In this document: positions 25,651 to 34,341 of the stretch, one piece after another | How the letters are laid out: each line of letters starts with the position of its first letter | Position numbering within the stretch: the first letter of the stretch is position 1 | NCBI RefSeq assembly: GCF_019710475.1 | Contig: NZ_JAJFAX010000015.1 | Location: 28,215 to 92,214, forward strand | DNA from: Glycomyces sp. TRM65418 | GTDB taxonomy: Bacteria; Actinomycetota; Actinomycetes; Mycobacteriales; Micromonosporaceae | Direction of reading: 5' to 3' | DNA: 64,000 bases | Program-made: the position numbers and the translations under genes | The notes under the pieces: model-generated | Database searches by the model: none | Seen by the model: the letters and a program-made list of their open reading frames with translations, nothing else | Told to the model about the DNA's origin: nothing

Positions 25651-26604
25651 TCAGGCCCGCTGGTGGCGGGCGCCGAGGCCGCAGCCGTTCAGGTACTGCC
25701 GGGTGCGGACGGCGATCGGGTAGGGCGCGTCCGGTTCGCACGGGTAGAGGTCCTGCTCGACGATGACGAACAGTTCGGCGTCGAGCTTCGCGAGCTCGGT
25801 GACGATGTCGGCCGGGTTCGGCACCCCGGCGGGCGGCTCGACGCAGACGCCGCGCTTGACGGCCTCGCCGAAGCCGAGGCCCTCGTCGCGGACCTGCCGG
25901 AGGATCGCCGGGTCCATCTGCTTGATGTGGACGTAGCCGATGCGCTCGGCGTAGCGGCGGATCAGGTCGACGTTGTCGCCGCCGCCGTAGGCGACGTGCC
26001 CGGTGTCGAGGCACAGGGACACGTAGTCGCCGTCGGTGCCGTCGAGGAAGGTCTCGATCTGCGGCTGGGTCATGATCTGGCAGTCCGCGTGCGGGTGCAG
26101 CGCGATCGTGACGCCGTACTCCTCGGACATCTGCCTGCCGATGCGGTTCGCCGCGGCGTGGACGGTCCGCCACTGCTCGGCGTCCCATTCGGTGACGTCG
26201 TTGATCGCGTCGGTCTTCTCGTCGCGGAACAGCGGCGGGATGAACACGACGTGCTTCGCGCCCTGCGAGGCCGTCAACGCGGCCACTTTGGAGACGATGG
26301 CGATCGTCTCCTCGAACTTCGCGGGGGTGTGGAGGTCGCCGAAGACGGTGCCGCCGGAGACTCGCAGGCCGCGTGCGCCGACCTCGTCGGCGAGGACGTC
26401 GGGGTCGGTGGGCAGGTAGCCGTAGGGCCCGAGTTCGAGCCACTCGTAGCCCGCGCCGGCCAGCTCGTCCAGGAACCGGTCGTACGGGAGCTGGCGGTCG
26501 TCCTCGGGGAACCACACGCCCCACGAGTCGGGGGCCGAGCCGAGCCGGAGGTTCGGCGCCGGCGTCGTCGCTCTCGGCGAAGCCGGCGAGCCATGCATTG
26601 ACAT
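25651..26604 (-). CDS. inosose dehydratase-like TIM-barrel protein (IolE/IolH type)
   Basis: A 317-residue sugar-phosphate isomerase/epimerase-like (xylose isomerase-like TIM barrel) protein. Signature regions: GSAPDSWGVWFPEDDRQLPY, LELGPYGYLPTDPDV, VSGGTVFG, the metal-site stretch IALHPHADCQI, LCLDTGHVAYGG and YVHIKQMDP. The IolE reaction, dehydrating 2-keto-myo-inositol to the diketone, is the only pathway step otherwise missing here, so this is the likely IolE; IolH/IolI-like paralogues share the fold. ATG with AAGGAG 8 nt upstream. Confidence 0.82.
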   Translation of the reverse strand: MSMHGSPASPRATTPAPNLRLGSAPDSWGVWFPEDDRQLPYDRFLDELAGAGYEWLELGPYGYLPTDPDVLADEVGARGLRVSGGTVFGDLHTPAKFEETIAIVSKVAALTASQGAKHVVFIPPLFRDEKTDAINDVTEWDAEQWRTVHAAANRIGRQMSEEYGVTIALHPHADCQIMTQPQIETFLDGTDGDYVSLCLDTGHVAYGGGDNVDLIRRYAERIGYVHIKQMDPAILRQVRDEGLGFGEAVKRGVCVEPPAGVPNPADIVTELAKLDAELFVIVEQDLYPCEPDAPYPIAVRTRQYLNGCGLGARHQRA

Positions 26605-26628
26605 TGACGGTCTCCTTCGCGGTGGCGG

Positions 26629-28125
26629 TCAGCTGGAGGTCGGGAAGTTGAGCTGGGCGGCCTGCGACTCGGTGTGCCTGGGCCAGCGCGAGGTCACCAC
26701 TTTCGCGCGGGTGTAGAAGCGGACGCCTTCGTGGCCGTGGATGTGGCTGGAGCCGAAGAGGGAGTCCTTCCAGCCGCCGAACGAGTAGTGGGCGGTGGGC
26801 ACCGGGATCGGGACGTTGACGCCGATCATGCCGACGTGGACGCCGCGCTCGAAGGTGCGCACCGCGCCGCCGTCGAAGGTGAAGACGGCGGTGCCGTTGC
26901 CGTACGGGTTGGCGTTGATCAGGTCGAGGGCCGCTTCGAGGGTCGGGACGCGGACGACGGCGAGGACGGGCCCGAAGACCTCGTCTTTGTAGACGTCCAT
27001 GTCGGGGGTGACGTGGTCGAGGACGGTGGGGCCGACGAAGAAGCCGCCGGGGCGGCCCTCGACGCGGAGGCCGCGGCCGTCGACGACGGGTTCGGCGCCT
27101 TGGGCGACGCCGGAGGCGACGGCGGCCTCGACGCGGTCGCAGGCGGCCCGGGTGACGACCGGGCCCATCTCGGCTTCGGGGTCGTCCCCGGGACCGACGA
27201 CGACGGCCTCGGCCTTCGCCTTGAGGAGGTCCACGAGGCCGTCGGCGGCGTCCCCGACGGCGACGGCGACCGAGACGGCCATGCAGCGCTGCCCGGCGGA
27301 GCCGAACGCGGCGGCGGTGAGCTGGGCGGCGGCCCAGTCGAGGTTCGCGTCCGGCATGACGACGGCGTGGTTCTTCGCGCCGCCGAGGGCCTGGACCCGC
27401 TTGCCGCTCCGGAGGGCGCGTTCGTGGATGTACTTGGCGATCGGGGTGGAGCCGACGAAGGAGACGGCGGCGACGTCCTCGTGGTCGAGCAGGGCGTCGA
27501 CGGCGGTCTTGTCGCCGTTGACGACGTTGAACACGCCGTCGGGCAGGCCGGCGTCGGCGTAGAGCCGCGCGATGAGCAGGCTCGCGGAGGGGTCGCGCTC
27601 GCTGGGTTTGAGGACGAAGGTGTTCCCGGTGGCGATCGCGATGGGGTGCATCCACATGGGGACCATGACCGGGAAGTTGAACGGGGTGATTCCGGCGCAG
27701 ACGCCGAGCGGCTGGCGGAAGTCGTAGGAGTCGACGCCGCTGGAGACGTCGGTGGAGAAGCCGCCTTTGAGCGCGGCGGTGATGCCGCAGGCGAACTCGA
27801 TGACCTCGCGGCCGCGCACGATCTCGCCTCGGGCGTCGTCGACGACCTTGCCGTGCTCGGCGGCGACGAGCTTCGCGAGTTCCAGTTCGTGGCGCTCCAC
27901 GAGGTCCCGCAGGCGGAACATGATCCGGGAGCGGTTGGACAGGGACTGGAGGCTCCAGGAGGTGAAGGCGTCCTTCGCCGCCCGCACGGCGGCATCCACA
28001 TCGGACTCGGTGGCGAGGCGGACGCGGGCCTGCTCCTCGCCGGTGGCCGGGTTCCAGACGGGCGCGAAGCGCTCGGACTCCCCGGCGGCGGGCTTGCCGC
28101 CGATCCAGTGCTCGATGGTGGTCAC
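26629..28125 (-). CDS. iolA: methylmalonate-semialdehyde dehydrogenase (CoA-acylating)
   Basis: A 498-residue aldehyde dehydrogenase. ITPFNFPVMVPMWMHPIA (~140-160) is the CoA-acylating MSDH signature, FVGSTPIAKYIHERA the NAD site, and the catalytic Cys lies in GSAGQRCMAVSVAV (~285). Converts malonate semialdehyde to acetyl-CoA at the end of inositol breakdown (or methylmalonate semialdehyde to propionyl-CoA). GTG start, 11 nt after the iolD stop. Confidence 0.93.
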   Translation of the reverse strand: MTTIEHWIGGKPAAGESERFAPVWNPATGEEQARVRLATESDVDAAVRAAKDAFTSWSLQSLSNRSRIMFRLRDLVERHELELAKLVAAEHGKVVDDARGEIVRGREVIEFACGITAALKGGFSTDVSSGVDSYDFRQPLGVCAGITPFNFPVMVPMWMHPIAIATGNTFVLKPSERDPSASLLIARLYADAGLPDGVFNVVNGDKTAVDALLDHEDVAAVSFVGSTPIAKYIHERALRSGKRVQALGGAKNHAVVMPDANLDWAAAQLTAAAFGSAGQRCMAVSVAVAVGDAADGLVDLLKAKAEAVVVGPGDDPEAEMGPVVTRAACDRVEAAVASGVAQGAEPVVDGRGLRVEGRPGGFFVGPTVLDHVTPDMDVYKDEVFGPVLAVVRVPTLEAALDLINANPYGNGTAVFTFDGGAVRTFERGVHVGMIGVNVPIPVPTAHYSFGGWKDSLFGSSHIHGHEGVRFYTRAKVVTSRWPRHTESQAAQLNFPTSS

Positions 28126-28136
28126 TGCTGGTCCCC

Positions 28137-30029
28137 TCAGAGGTAGTGGCGCTGGTGGCGCTTATGGGCGTCGTATTCGGCGCGGGCGGTGCGGGTGGAG
28201 TCCAGTTCGGACACTTCGCTCACCGGGACTTCCCACCAGGCCGAGCCGGGCGGGTTCGGGCCCCGCGGGTCGGTTTCGACGTGGACCACGGTGACCCGCG
28301 GGTTCGCCTTGGCCTTGCGGAGGGCCTCGCGGAACTCGGCGACGCCGTTCGCGCTGATCACGTCGGCGCCGAGGCTGGCGGCGTTGGCGGCCAGGTCGAC
28401 GGGGAGCACGTCGCCGTCGAGGAGCCCGGACTCGTCGTCGCGATAGCGGTAGGCGGTGCCGAAGCGCTGCGAGCCGAGGGATTCGGAGAGGGCGCCGATG
28501 GAGGCGAAGCCGTGGTTCTGGACGATCACGATGATCGCCTTCAGGCCCTCGGCGACCATGGTCGCGATCTCGGAGGAGAGCATCAGGTACGAGCCGTCGC
28601 CGACCAGGACCACGACCTCGCGTTCGGGGGCGGCCAGCTTCGCGCCGACCCCGGCGGCGATCTCGTAGCCCATGCAGGAGTAGGCGTACTCGACGTGGTA
28701 GGCCTTCGGGTCCCTCGCGCGCCAGAGCATCTGGAGGTCGCCGGGCATGGACCCGGCCGCGTTGATCACGACGTCCGCGTCGTCGAGGACCTCGCCCAGC
28801 GCGCCGAGGATCTCGGTCTGCGCGGGCAGCGGCCCGTGGCCGAGGCGGAGGCACCGGTCGGCGGTCGCGCGCCACTCGTCGGCGAGTCGGAGGGCCTCGG
28901 CGCGGTAGTCGTCGCCGACGCTCCAGCCCTCCAGTGCCTCGGCGAGCGCCGCAAGCCCGGACTTGGCGTCGGCCAGGAGCATTTCGGCCGCGTGCTTGGC
29001 GGCGTCGAGCCGTGCGACGTTCAGGTTCGCGAACGTGACGTCCGGGGCGGCGAAGACCGTGTGCGAGGCGGTCGTGAAGTCCGAGTACCGCGTCCCGACG
29101 CCCAGCACCACGTCGGCTTCCGCGGCAAGCGCGTTCGCCGCCGACGTGCCGGTCGCACCGAGGCCGCCCACGGCCGAGGGGTGGTCCCAGGGGATCGCGC
29201 CCTTGCCCGCGTGGGTGTCGGCGACCGGGATGCCCGTGGCCTCGGCGAACGCCCGCAGCTCGGCCATGGCGCCGCTGTAGACCACGCCGCCGCCGGCGAC
29301 GATCAGCGGGCGCTCGGCCGAGCGCAGCAGCGCCGCGACCCGTCGGACCGCCGCCGGTTCGGGGGCGGGCCGGCCGACGCGCCACACGCGTCGCCGGAAG
29401 AAGTCGACGGGCCAGTCGAAGGCCTCGGCCTGCACGTCCTGCGGCAGGCACAGCGTGACCGCGCCGGTCTCGACCGGGTCGGTGAGCACCCGCATCGCCG
29501 CCAGCGCGGCCGGGATCAGCTGCTCGGGGCGGCTCACGCGGTCGAAGTACTTCGAGACGGGCCGGAACGCGTCGTTCACCGACACATCACCGGCACGGGT
29601 GTCCTCGAGTTGCTGGAGCACCGGGTCGGGGACGCGTGAGGCGAACATGTCGGAGGGCAGCAGCAGGACCGGCAGCCGGTTGGCGGTGGCGAGCGCCGCA
29701 CCGGTGATCATGTTGGTCGAGCCCGGTCCGGTCGAGGCCGTGCAGGCGAAGGTCTGGAGGCGGTCGCGCATCTTCGCGTACGCCGCCGCGGCGTGGACCA
29801 TGGCCTGCTCGTTGCGCGCGAGGTGATACGGGAGATCGGCCTCGCCGGTGCGGGCGGCCTGGAGGAGCGCCTGGCCGAGTCCGGCGACGTTCCCGTGGCC
29901 GAAGATGCCCCACACGCCGGGGATGAGGCGCTGCTCGATCCCGTCGCGCTCGGCGTGCTGGGCGGCGAGGAAGCGGACGAGGGCCTGGGCGGTCGTCAGC
30001 CGGACGGTCGGCACGGTCTCAAGCGGCAT
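28137..30029 (-). CDS. iolD: 3D-trihydroxycyclohexane-1,2-dione acylhydrolase
   Basis: A 630-residue thiamine-diphosphate enzyme that opens the inositol ring to 5-deoxy-glucuronate. N-terminal IPGVWGIFGHGNVAGLGQAL, catalytic Glu region and ACTASTGPGSTNM (~100), and C-terminal ThDP/Mg motif VVLVGDGSYLMLSSEI with a following NHGFASIGAL (~510-545). Length is normal for IolD. ATG start inside the end of iolB (11-nt overlap) with GGAG upstream, so translation is coupled. Confidence 0.94.
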   Translation of the reverse strand: MPLETVPTVRLTTAQALVRFLAAQHAERDGIEQRLIPGVWGIFGHGNVAGLGQALLQAARTGEADLPYHLARNEQAMVHAAAAYAKMRDRLQTFACTASTGPGSTNMITGAALATANRLPVLLLPSDMFASRVPDPVLQQLEDTRAGDVSVNDAFRPVSKYFDRVSRPEQLIPAALAAMRVLTDPVETGAVTLCLPQDVQAEAFDWPVDFFRRRVWRVGRPAPEPAAVRRVAALLRSAERPLIVAGGGVVYSGAMAELRAFAEATGIPVADTHAGKGAIPWDHPSAVGGLGATGTSAANALAAEADVVLGVGTRYSDFTTASHTVFAAPDVTFANLNVARLDAAKHAAEMLLADAKSGLAALAEALEGWSVGDDYRAEALRLADEWRATADRCLRLGHGPLPAQTEILGALGEVLDDADVVINAAGSMPGDLQMLWRARDPKAYHVEYAYSCMGYEIAAGVGAKLAAPEREVVVLVGDGSYLMLSSEIATMVAEGLKAIIVIVQNHGFASIGALSESLGSQRFGTAYRYRDDESGLLDGDVLPVDLAANAASLGADVISANGVAEFREALRKAKANPRVTVVHVETDPRGPNPPGSAWWEVPVSEVSELDSTRTARAEYDAHKRHQRHYL

Positions 30030-30909
30030 CGTCGCGCTCCTTCTCGACGGCCGAGGACAGCGGCAGTCGCGGATCGAGGTCGTCAGGGGTCCACGTGGAC
30101 CGGATCCAGCCGTGGGCGGGGTCGTCGCTGATGCGCCAGGCGCGCTCCTCGCCGGGGCCGGCCATCACGTTGAGGTAGTAGAGGTCGTAGCCGGGGACGG
30201 CGGCGCTGGGGCCGTGCCAGCCGTGCGGGATGACCACGACGTCGCCGGAGCGGACCTCCTCGCTGACCTCGATCGGCCGCTCGGGCGTGCCGTAGACGCG
30301 CTGCCAGGCGAAGCCGGGGCCGAGCGGTCCCGGGGCGACCTCGAAGTAGTAGATCTCCTCGAGTTCGGCCTCGTGGTCGCTCGCCTCGTCGTGCTTGTGC
30401 GGCGGGTAGGAGGACCAGTTGCCGCCGGGCGTGAGGACCTCGCAGGCGATGAGCTTGTCGGCGTCGAAGTGGCCGGGGGTGCAGAAGTTGTTGACCTGCC
30501 GCGAGGCCCGGCCGGCGCCGCGCAGCTCGACCGGGACGTCTTCGGCGGGGCCGTAGCGGAACGGGAGGCGCCGGTCGCATCGGGCGGAGGGGAGGGCGAA
30601 ACGGCCGCCTCCGGCACTGGCGACCGTCGCTTCGGCGTCTCGGGGGACGTAGGCGAAATCGGTCACGCGGCTGAAGACGTTTCGGCGGCCTGCGAGGTCG
30701 AAGGACCGGCCGTCGCACGCGACAGTGCAGCTTCCGGACAACGGCAGGACCAAGGTCTCGGCGTCGCCCGTGGCGAACGTGTGGGTGCGCCCGGGCCCGA
30801 GTTCGAGCACTTTCAGGCCCGAGTAGGTCCAGCCGGCGGTCGCGGGAGTGACGACCGCGGCGTAGTCGCCCGCGGCGGTGGACTCGGCGGGGAGGTGATG
30901 GCGGTTCAC
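30019..30909 (-). CDS. iolB: 5-deoxy-glucuronate isomerase
   Basis: A 296-residue bicupin isomerase (5-deoxy-glucuronate to 2-deoxy-5-keto-gluconate). Diagnostic second cupin: GGNWSSYPPHKHDE, then EEIYYFEVAP and VVIPHGWHGPSAAVPGYDLYYLNVMAGP. The GTG start overlaps the upstream stop (GTGA, 4 nt) and its own end overlaps iolD by 11 nt. Length matches other actinobacterial IolB proteins. Confidence 0.94.
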   Translation of the reverse strand: MNRHHLPAESTAAGDYAAVVTPATAGWTYSGLKVLELGPGRTHTFATGDAETLVLPLSGSCTVACDGRSFDLAGRRNVFSRVTDFAYVPRDAEATVASAGGGRFALPSARCDRRLPFRYGPAEDVPVELRGAGRASRQVNNFCTPGHFDADKLIACEVLTPGGNWSSYPPHKHDEASDHEAELEEIYYFEVAPGPLGPGFAWQRVYGTPERPIEVSEEVRSGDVVVIPHGWHGPSAAVPGYDLYYLNVMAGPGEERAWRISDDPAHGWIRSTWTPDDLDPRLPLSSAVEKERDDAA

Positions 30910-31778
30910 AGCAGGCTCACCGCCGCATCGACCGCGGCGGCGACGTCGCCGTCCGCGGGGTACAGGAGCGACCGGCCGACGGTCAGACCGACCACATTGG
31001 GCAACGCCAGGGCCGCGGCCCAGGACTCGCGCTGGACGTCCAGGTCGGCGACCTCGCCGCCGAGGACGACCATCGGCAGCGTCGAGGCGGCGGCGACGCG
31101 TGCCATGTCGGGCGCGGTCGGCACCTTCAGCCACGTGCGGGCCGAGGTCGAGCCGAGGCCCGAGGCGATCGCGACCGACGTGACGACCCCCTCCGTCGTC
31201 ACGTCGTTCACGATCCTGCCGTGCTCGCGGCGGGAGAGGAACGGCTCCACCATCGCGACCAGGCCGCGGTCGGCGAGCGCGTCGACGGCTTCGGCGGCGG
31301 CTTCCAGGGTGGGCGCGGTGCGGTCGTCCGCCAAGTCGATCCGGGTGAGCATCTTGCCGCCGTCGAAGCCCATGCGCTCGATGGCGTCCGCGCGCATCCC
31401 GGTGAAGCGGTCGTCGATCTCGAAGGCCGCTCCGGCGAGGCCGCCGCGGTTCATGGAACCGAAGACGACCTTGCCGTCCAGGGCCCCGAGCAGCAGCAGG
31501 TCCTCCAGGACGTCCGCGGTCGCCAGGACGCCGGTGCAGCCGGGGTGCTCGAGCGCGGTCCGCAGCCGGTCCAGGAGGTCGCCGCGGTCGGCCATGGCCA
31601 TCGGGTCGCCGCCGGTGCCGAGCGCGCCGCGCGCGGGGTGGTCGGCGGCGATGACGAAGCACTTGCCGGACGGGCCCACCGGGCTCGACGCCCGTTTGCG
31701 GGCGTCGGCGGCCCTGCGGATCGCGGCCGGGTCGGTCAGCCGCGTCCGGGCCAGTTCGGCCAGCAGGTCAGCGCGCAT
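30906..31778 (-). CDS. Cgl0159-type TIM-barrel aldolase (probable IolJ function)
   Basis: A 290-residue (beta/alpha)8 protein of the Cgl0159 family. Motifs: CFVIAADHPARGAL, GKVVFGSMNRGGLAGA, GFDGGKMLTRIDL with a candidate Schiff-base lysine, and WLKVPTAPDM. In actinobacterial iol operons this protein takes the place of IolJ and is expected to split 2-deoxy-5-keto-gluconate 6-phosphate into malonate semialdehyde and DHAP. That role is inferred from position and fold. It overlaps iolC by 11 nt and iolB by 4 nt. Confidence 0.85.
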   Translation of the reverse strand: MRADLLAELARTRLTDPAAIRRAADARKRASSPVGPSGKCFVIAADHPARGALGTGGDPMAMADRGDLLDRLRTALEHPGCTGVLATADVLEDLLLLGALDGKVVFGSMNRGGLAGAAFEIDDRFTGMRADAIERMGFDGGKMLTRIDLADDRTAPTLEAAAEAVDALADRGLVAMVEPFLSRREHGRIVNDVTTEGVVTSVAIASGLGSTSARTWLKVPTAPDMARVAAASTLPMVVLGGEVADLDVQRESWAAALALPNVVGLTVGRSLLYPADGDVAAAVDAAVSLL

Positions 31779-32745
31779 TCGCCACCTCGGTCAACTTGAG
31801 CTCCACTTCGGATTCGGTGGGCATGGCGTCGGAACAGGCCAGCGCGCCGGCGACGTGCGCGCCGGCGGCGTTGGCGAAGCGCATGATCCGCTCGGCCTCC
31901 CAGCCGGCGAGCAGGCCGTGGACGAGCGCGCCGCCGAAGGCGTCGCCCGCGCCGAGGCCGTTGACGACGTCGACCGGGACCGGCGGCGCCTCCACCTGCC
32001 CGGTGTCGTCGAGCGCGAGCACGCCTTTCGGACCCTGCTTGACGACGGCGAGCGCGACGCCCGCCTCCCGCAGGGCGCGCGCGGCCTCGGCGGGGGTGTC
32101 GCGGGCGCCGACGGCGACCTCGCATTCCTCGCGGTTGCCCACGGCCACGGTGACGTGCGGGAGCGCCCGGCGCACCTGTTCGCGGGCGTCCTCGGCCGAG
32201 TCCCAGAACATCGGCCGGTAGTCCAGGTCGAGCACCGTGACGCCCGCCTTGCCGCGCGCTTCGAGCGCGGCGAGCGTCGCCGAGCGCGAGGGCTCCTGGC
32301 AGAGACCGGTGACCGTCGCCCAGAAGACCTTCGCGGCCCGGATGGCGTCGAAGTCCAGCTCGGCGGGATCGATGTCCAGGTCGGGGGCCTTGGGCAGCCG
32401 GTAGAAGTAGAGCGGGAAGTCGTCGGGCGGGAAGATCTCGCAGAACGTGACCGGGGTGGGCAGGGCCTCCGAGGTGCCGACGAAGGCGTCGTCGACGCCG
32501 TAGCCGCGCAGGGCCTTGCGGACGAAGCGGCCGAAGGGGTCGGCGCCGGTCTTGGTGATCACCGCGGTGCGGCGCCCGTAGCGGGCCGCCGCGACGGCGA
32601 CGTTCGTGGGGCTGCCGCCCAGGAACTTCCCGAAGGACTCCACGTCCTCCAGGCCGACGCCGATCTGGTGGGGGTAGACGTCGACGCCCACCCGTCCCAT
32701 GGTGACGAGGTCGTACGCCTCGCCGTCGGCCTGCGTCGCGGCCAC
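31768..32745 (-). CDS. iolC: 5-dehydro-2-deoxygluconokinase
   Basis: A 325-residue PfkB/ribokinase-family kinase phosphorylating 2-deoxy-5-keto-gluconate. Motifs: MGRVGVDVYPHQIGVGLEDV at the start, KFLGGSPTNVAVAAARYG (sugar site, ~37-55), and the C-terminal PfkB signature DVVNGLGAGDAFGGALVHGL (~260) with catalytic Asp in GAGDAF. GTG 32745 is chosen because GAGGGGG lies 6-7 nt upstream. First gene of the operon, about 80 nt downstream of the operator/promoter. Confidence 0.93.
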   Translation of the reverse strand: MAATQADGEAYDLVTMGRVGVDVYPHQIGVGLEDVESFGKFLGGSPTNVAVAAARYGRRTAVITKTGADPFGRFVRKALRGYGVDDAFVGTSEALPTPVTFCEIFPPDDFPLYFYRLPKAPDLDIDPAELDFDAIRAAKVFWATVTGLCQEPSRSATLAALEARGKAGVTVLDLDYRPMFWDSAEDAREQVRRALPHVTVAVGNREECEVAVGARDTPAEAARALREAGVALAVVKQGPKGVLALDDTGQVEAPPVPVDVVNGLGAGDAFGGALVHGLLAGWEAERIMRFANAAGAHVAGALACSDAMPTESEVELKLTEVANAR

Positions 32746-32790
32746 GGGCACCCCCTCGTGTCGTCCCTGTTCAGCCCTGCTCTGGAGCGC

Positions 32791-32846
32791 TTCACTGTCG
32801 CGCGTTACTGTCGCGCGACAGTGAACTGGAATATACTCACTTCCAG
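32791..32846. promoter_or_regulatory. divergent iol promoters and LacI-type operator
   Basis: The 16-bp perfect palindrome ACTGTCGCGCGACAGT (32807-32822) has a central CG step, as LacI/GalR-family operators do. A further copy of ACTGTCGCGCG lies at 32794-32804, so 32791-32804 and 32812-32825 form 14-bp inverted arms. A smaller repeat CTGGAA/TTCCAG is at 32826-32846. TATATT on the minus strand (32835-32830) and TATACT on the plus strand (32832-32837) are good -10 boxes for iolC and the regulator, so one bound repressor would cover both promoters. Confidence 0.75.
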
Positions 32847-32921
32847 GCCCGCGCGTCAAGCGGACGAGTGCGGCGGAAATAAACTCATGTCATCGCCGGC
32901 ACATCGCATGAGGGAGGGACG

Positions 32922-33959
32922 TTGGACGAAGCGCTTGGCCCCCAGCACGATGCGGGTAAACCGGCCCGCCCGCGCGTGACCATGGCCGACGTCGCCGCGA
33001 AGGCCGGCGTCTCCCGCACCCTCGTCTCGCTGGTGCTCCGCGGCCGCCCCGGCGCGGGAGCCGCGACCCGCGAGCGGGTCCTGCGGGCCGCCGACGAACT
33101 CGGCTACCGGCCCGACAGCGCCGCCCAGATGCTCGCGCGCGGCCGCAGCGCCGCCATCGGCGTCATGATCGACCTCGACCAGCCCTTCCACGCCGAACTC
33201 GTCAAGGCCGTCTACCCCATCGCCGAGCAGCTCGGCTACGACGTCCTGCTCTCGGCCATCGCGCCCGGCCGCGACGGCCAGAAGGCCATCGAAGCGCTCC
33301 TCGGACACCGCTGCGAAGCCCTGATCCTCCTCGGCTCCGACTCCGACGCGCCGTACATCGAACGCATCGCCGGGACCAACCCCACCGTCGTCATCGGCCG
33401 CAAGTCCGGCACCCCGGGCGTCGACAGCGTCCACACGGCCGAGACCAAGGGCGTCCGCCAGGCCGTGGACCACCTCGTGGAACTCGGCCACCGCCGCATC
33501 GTCCACATCGACGGCGGCAAGGGCCCCGGCTCGTCCGACCGCCGCAGCGCCTACCGCGCCGCGATGCGCCGCCACCGTCTCGCCGACCAGATCCGCGTGA
33601 TCCCCGGCGCGCACGACGAGAACGCCGGCATCAACGCCGGCATGCTCCTCCTCGGCGAGGACGCGCTCCCGACCGCGGTCCTCGCGAGCAACGACCGCTG
33701 CGCCATGGGCCTCATGCACGCCCTGCGCAGCGGCGGCGTCGACATCCCCGGCCAGGTCTCCATCGTCGGCTACGACGACAGCCACCTCTCGCACCTGTCG
33801 CACATCAACCTCACCACCGTCCGTCAGGACACCGCCAGCATCGCCGAACACGCCGTCCGCTGCGCCGTGGAACGCCTGGAGAACGCGGGCCTGCCCGGCC
33901 GCGAAGTGGTCCTCGAACCCAAACTCGTGATCCGCGCGACCACCGCCCCGCCGGGGTAG
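32922..33959 (+). CDS. LacI-family repressor, probable regulator of the iol operon
   Basis: A 345-residue LacI/GalR regulator. N-terminal HTH and hinge (VTMADVAAKAGVSRTLVSLVLR ... LGYRPDSAAQMLARGRS, ~residues 20-75) followed by a periplasmic-binding-protein-like effector domain (IGVMIDLDQPFHAELVKAVY to the C-terminus). Divergent from the iol operon with a palindromic operator between, so it most likely represses iol genes until an inositol catabolite binds. TTG start behind GGAGG. A terminator hairpin overlaps the stop codon. Confidence 0.9.
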   Translation: MDEALGPQHDAGKPARPRVTMADVAAKAGVSRTLVSLVLRGRPGAGAATRERVLRAADELGYRPDSAAQMLARGRSAAIGVMIDLDQPFHAELVKAVYPIAEQLGYDVLLSAIAPGRDGQKAIEALLGHRCEALILLGSDSDAPYIERIAGTNPTVVIGRKSGTPGVDSVHTAETKGVRQAVDHLVELGHRRIVHIDGGKGPGSSDRRSAYRAAMRRHRLADQIRVIPGAHDENAGINAGMLLLGEDALPTAVLASNDRCAMGLMHALRSGGVDIPGQVSIVGYDDSHLSHLSHINLTTVRQDTASIAEHAVRCAVERLENAGLPGREVVLEPKLVIRATTAPPG

Positions 33960-33969
33960 CCCGGCGGGG
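33946..33969 (+). terminator. hairpin overlapping the stop codon of the LacI-type gene
   Basis: 10-bp perfect stem CCCCGCCGGG / CCCGGCGGGG, with the TAG stop codon in and beside the 4-nt loop. Confidence 0.65.
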
Positions 33970-33997
33970 GACTGACGGGGTCGAGCGCTCGGCAGCG

Positions 33998-34168
33998 CTA
34001 CTCGGGGTCGGAGGGCAGGCATCGGCGGCGGGCCAGCCGGGTCGCGGCCACGACCGTGGCGACGAAGGCGAGCACGCCGAAGACCAGCAGGTACTGCAGG
34101 GATTCGTTCGAGAAACCGACCCCCATGAGAAGGACGGCGAGGACGGCAGGGATGACCAGGGCACGCAT
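33998..34168 (-). CDS. small two-helix membrane protein
   Basis: 56 residues: an N-terminal helix (RALVIPAVLAVLLMGVGF, ~2-19), a second helix (YLLVFGVLAFVATVVAA, ~26-42), and a basic tail TRLARRRCLPSDPE. ATG with GTGGAG at 8 nt upstream; stop TAG. Supported by the ribosome site and membrane pattern, not by a recognised family. Confidence 0.6.
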   Translation of the reverse strand: MRALVIPAVLAVLLMGVGFSNESLQYLLVFGVLAFVATVVAATRLARRRCLPSDPE

Positions 34169-34300
34169 CGGGCAACTCCACGGGCTCAGGAGCAGGGCGA
34201 TAAGGATGCCCCGTGCGAGGCCCCCTCAACCCCGCGCAGCGCCGATGCACCCGGGCGCGGGCCCGCTGCCGCGCGTTCCGCACGCAGGCCGCTGGACACG

Positions 34301-34336
34301 AAAAAACCCGGCTCCCTCTCTCGAGGAAACCGGGTC
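34301..34336 (-). terminator. intrinsic terminator of the initiator tRNA
   Basis: On the minus strand ACCCGG...CCGGGT with an inner 7-bp extension (two G-U pairs) and GAGA loop, followed by six T. Located right after the tRNA. Confidence 0.85.
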
Positions 34337-34341
34337 TTCGT

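Noticed and set aside
23774..27655. Very long open frame (about 1,290 codons) on the minus strand across iolG/iolE/iolA and GH43
   Set aside because: It is an out-of-frame shadow of clearly recognisable genes on the same strand; arginine-rich low-complexity product typical of high-GC antiframe.
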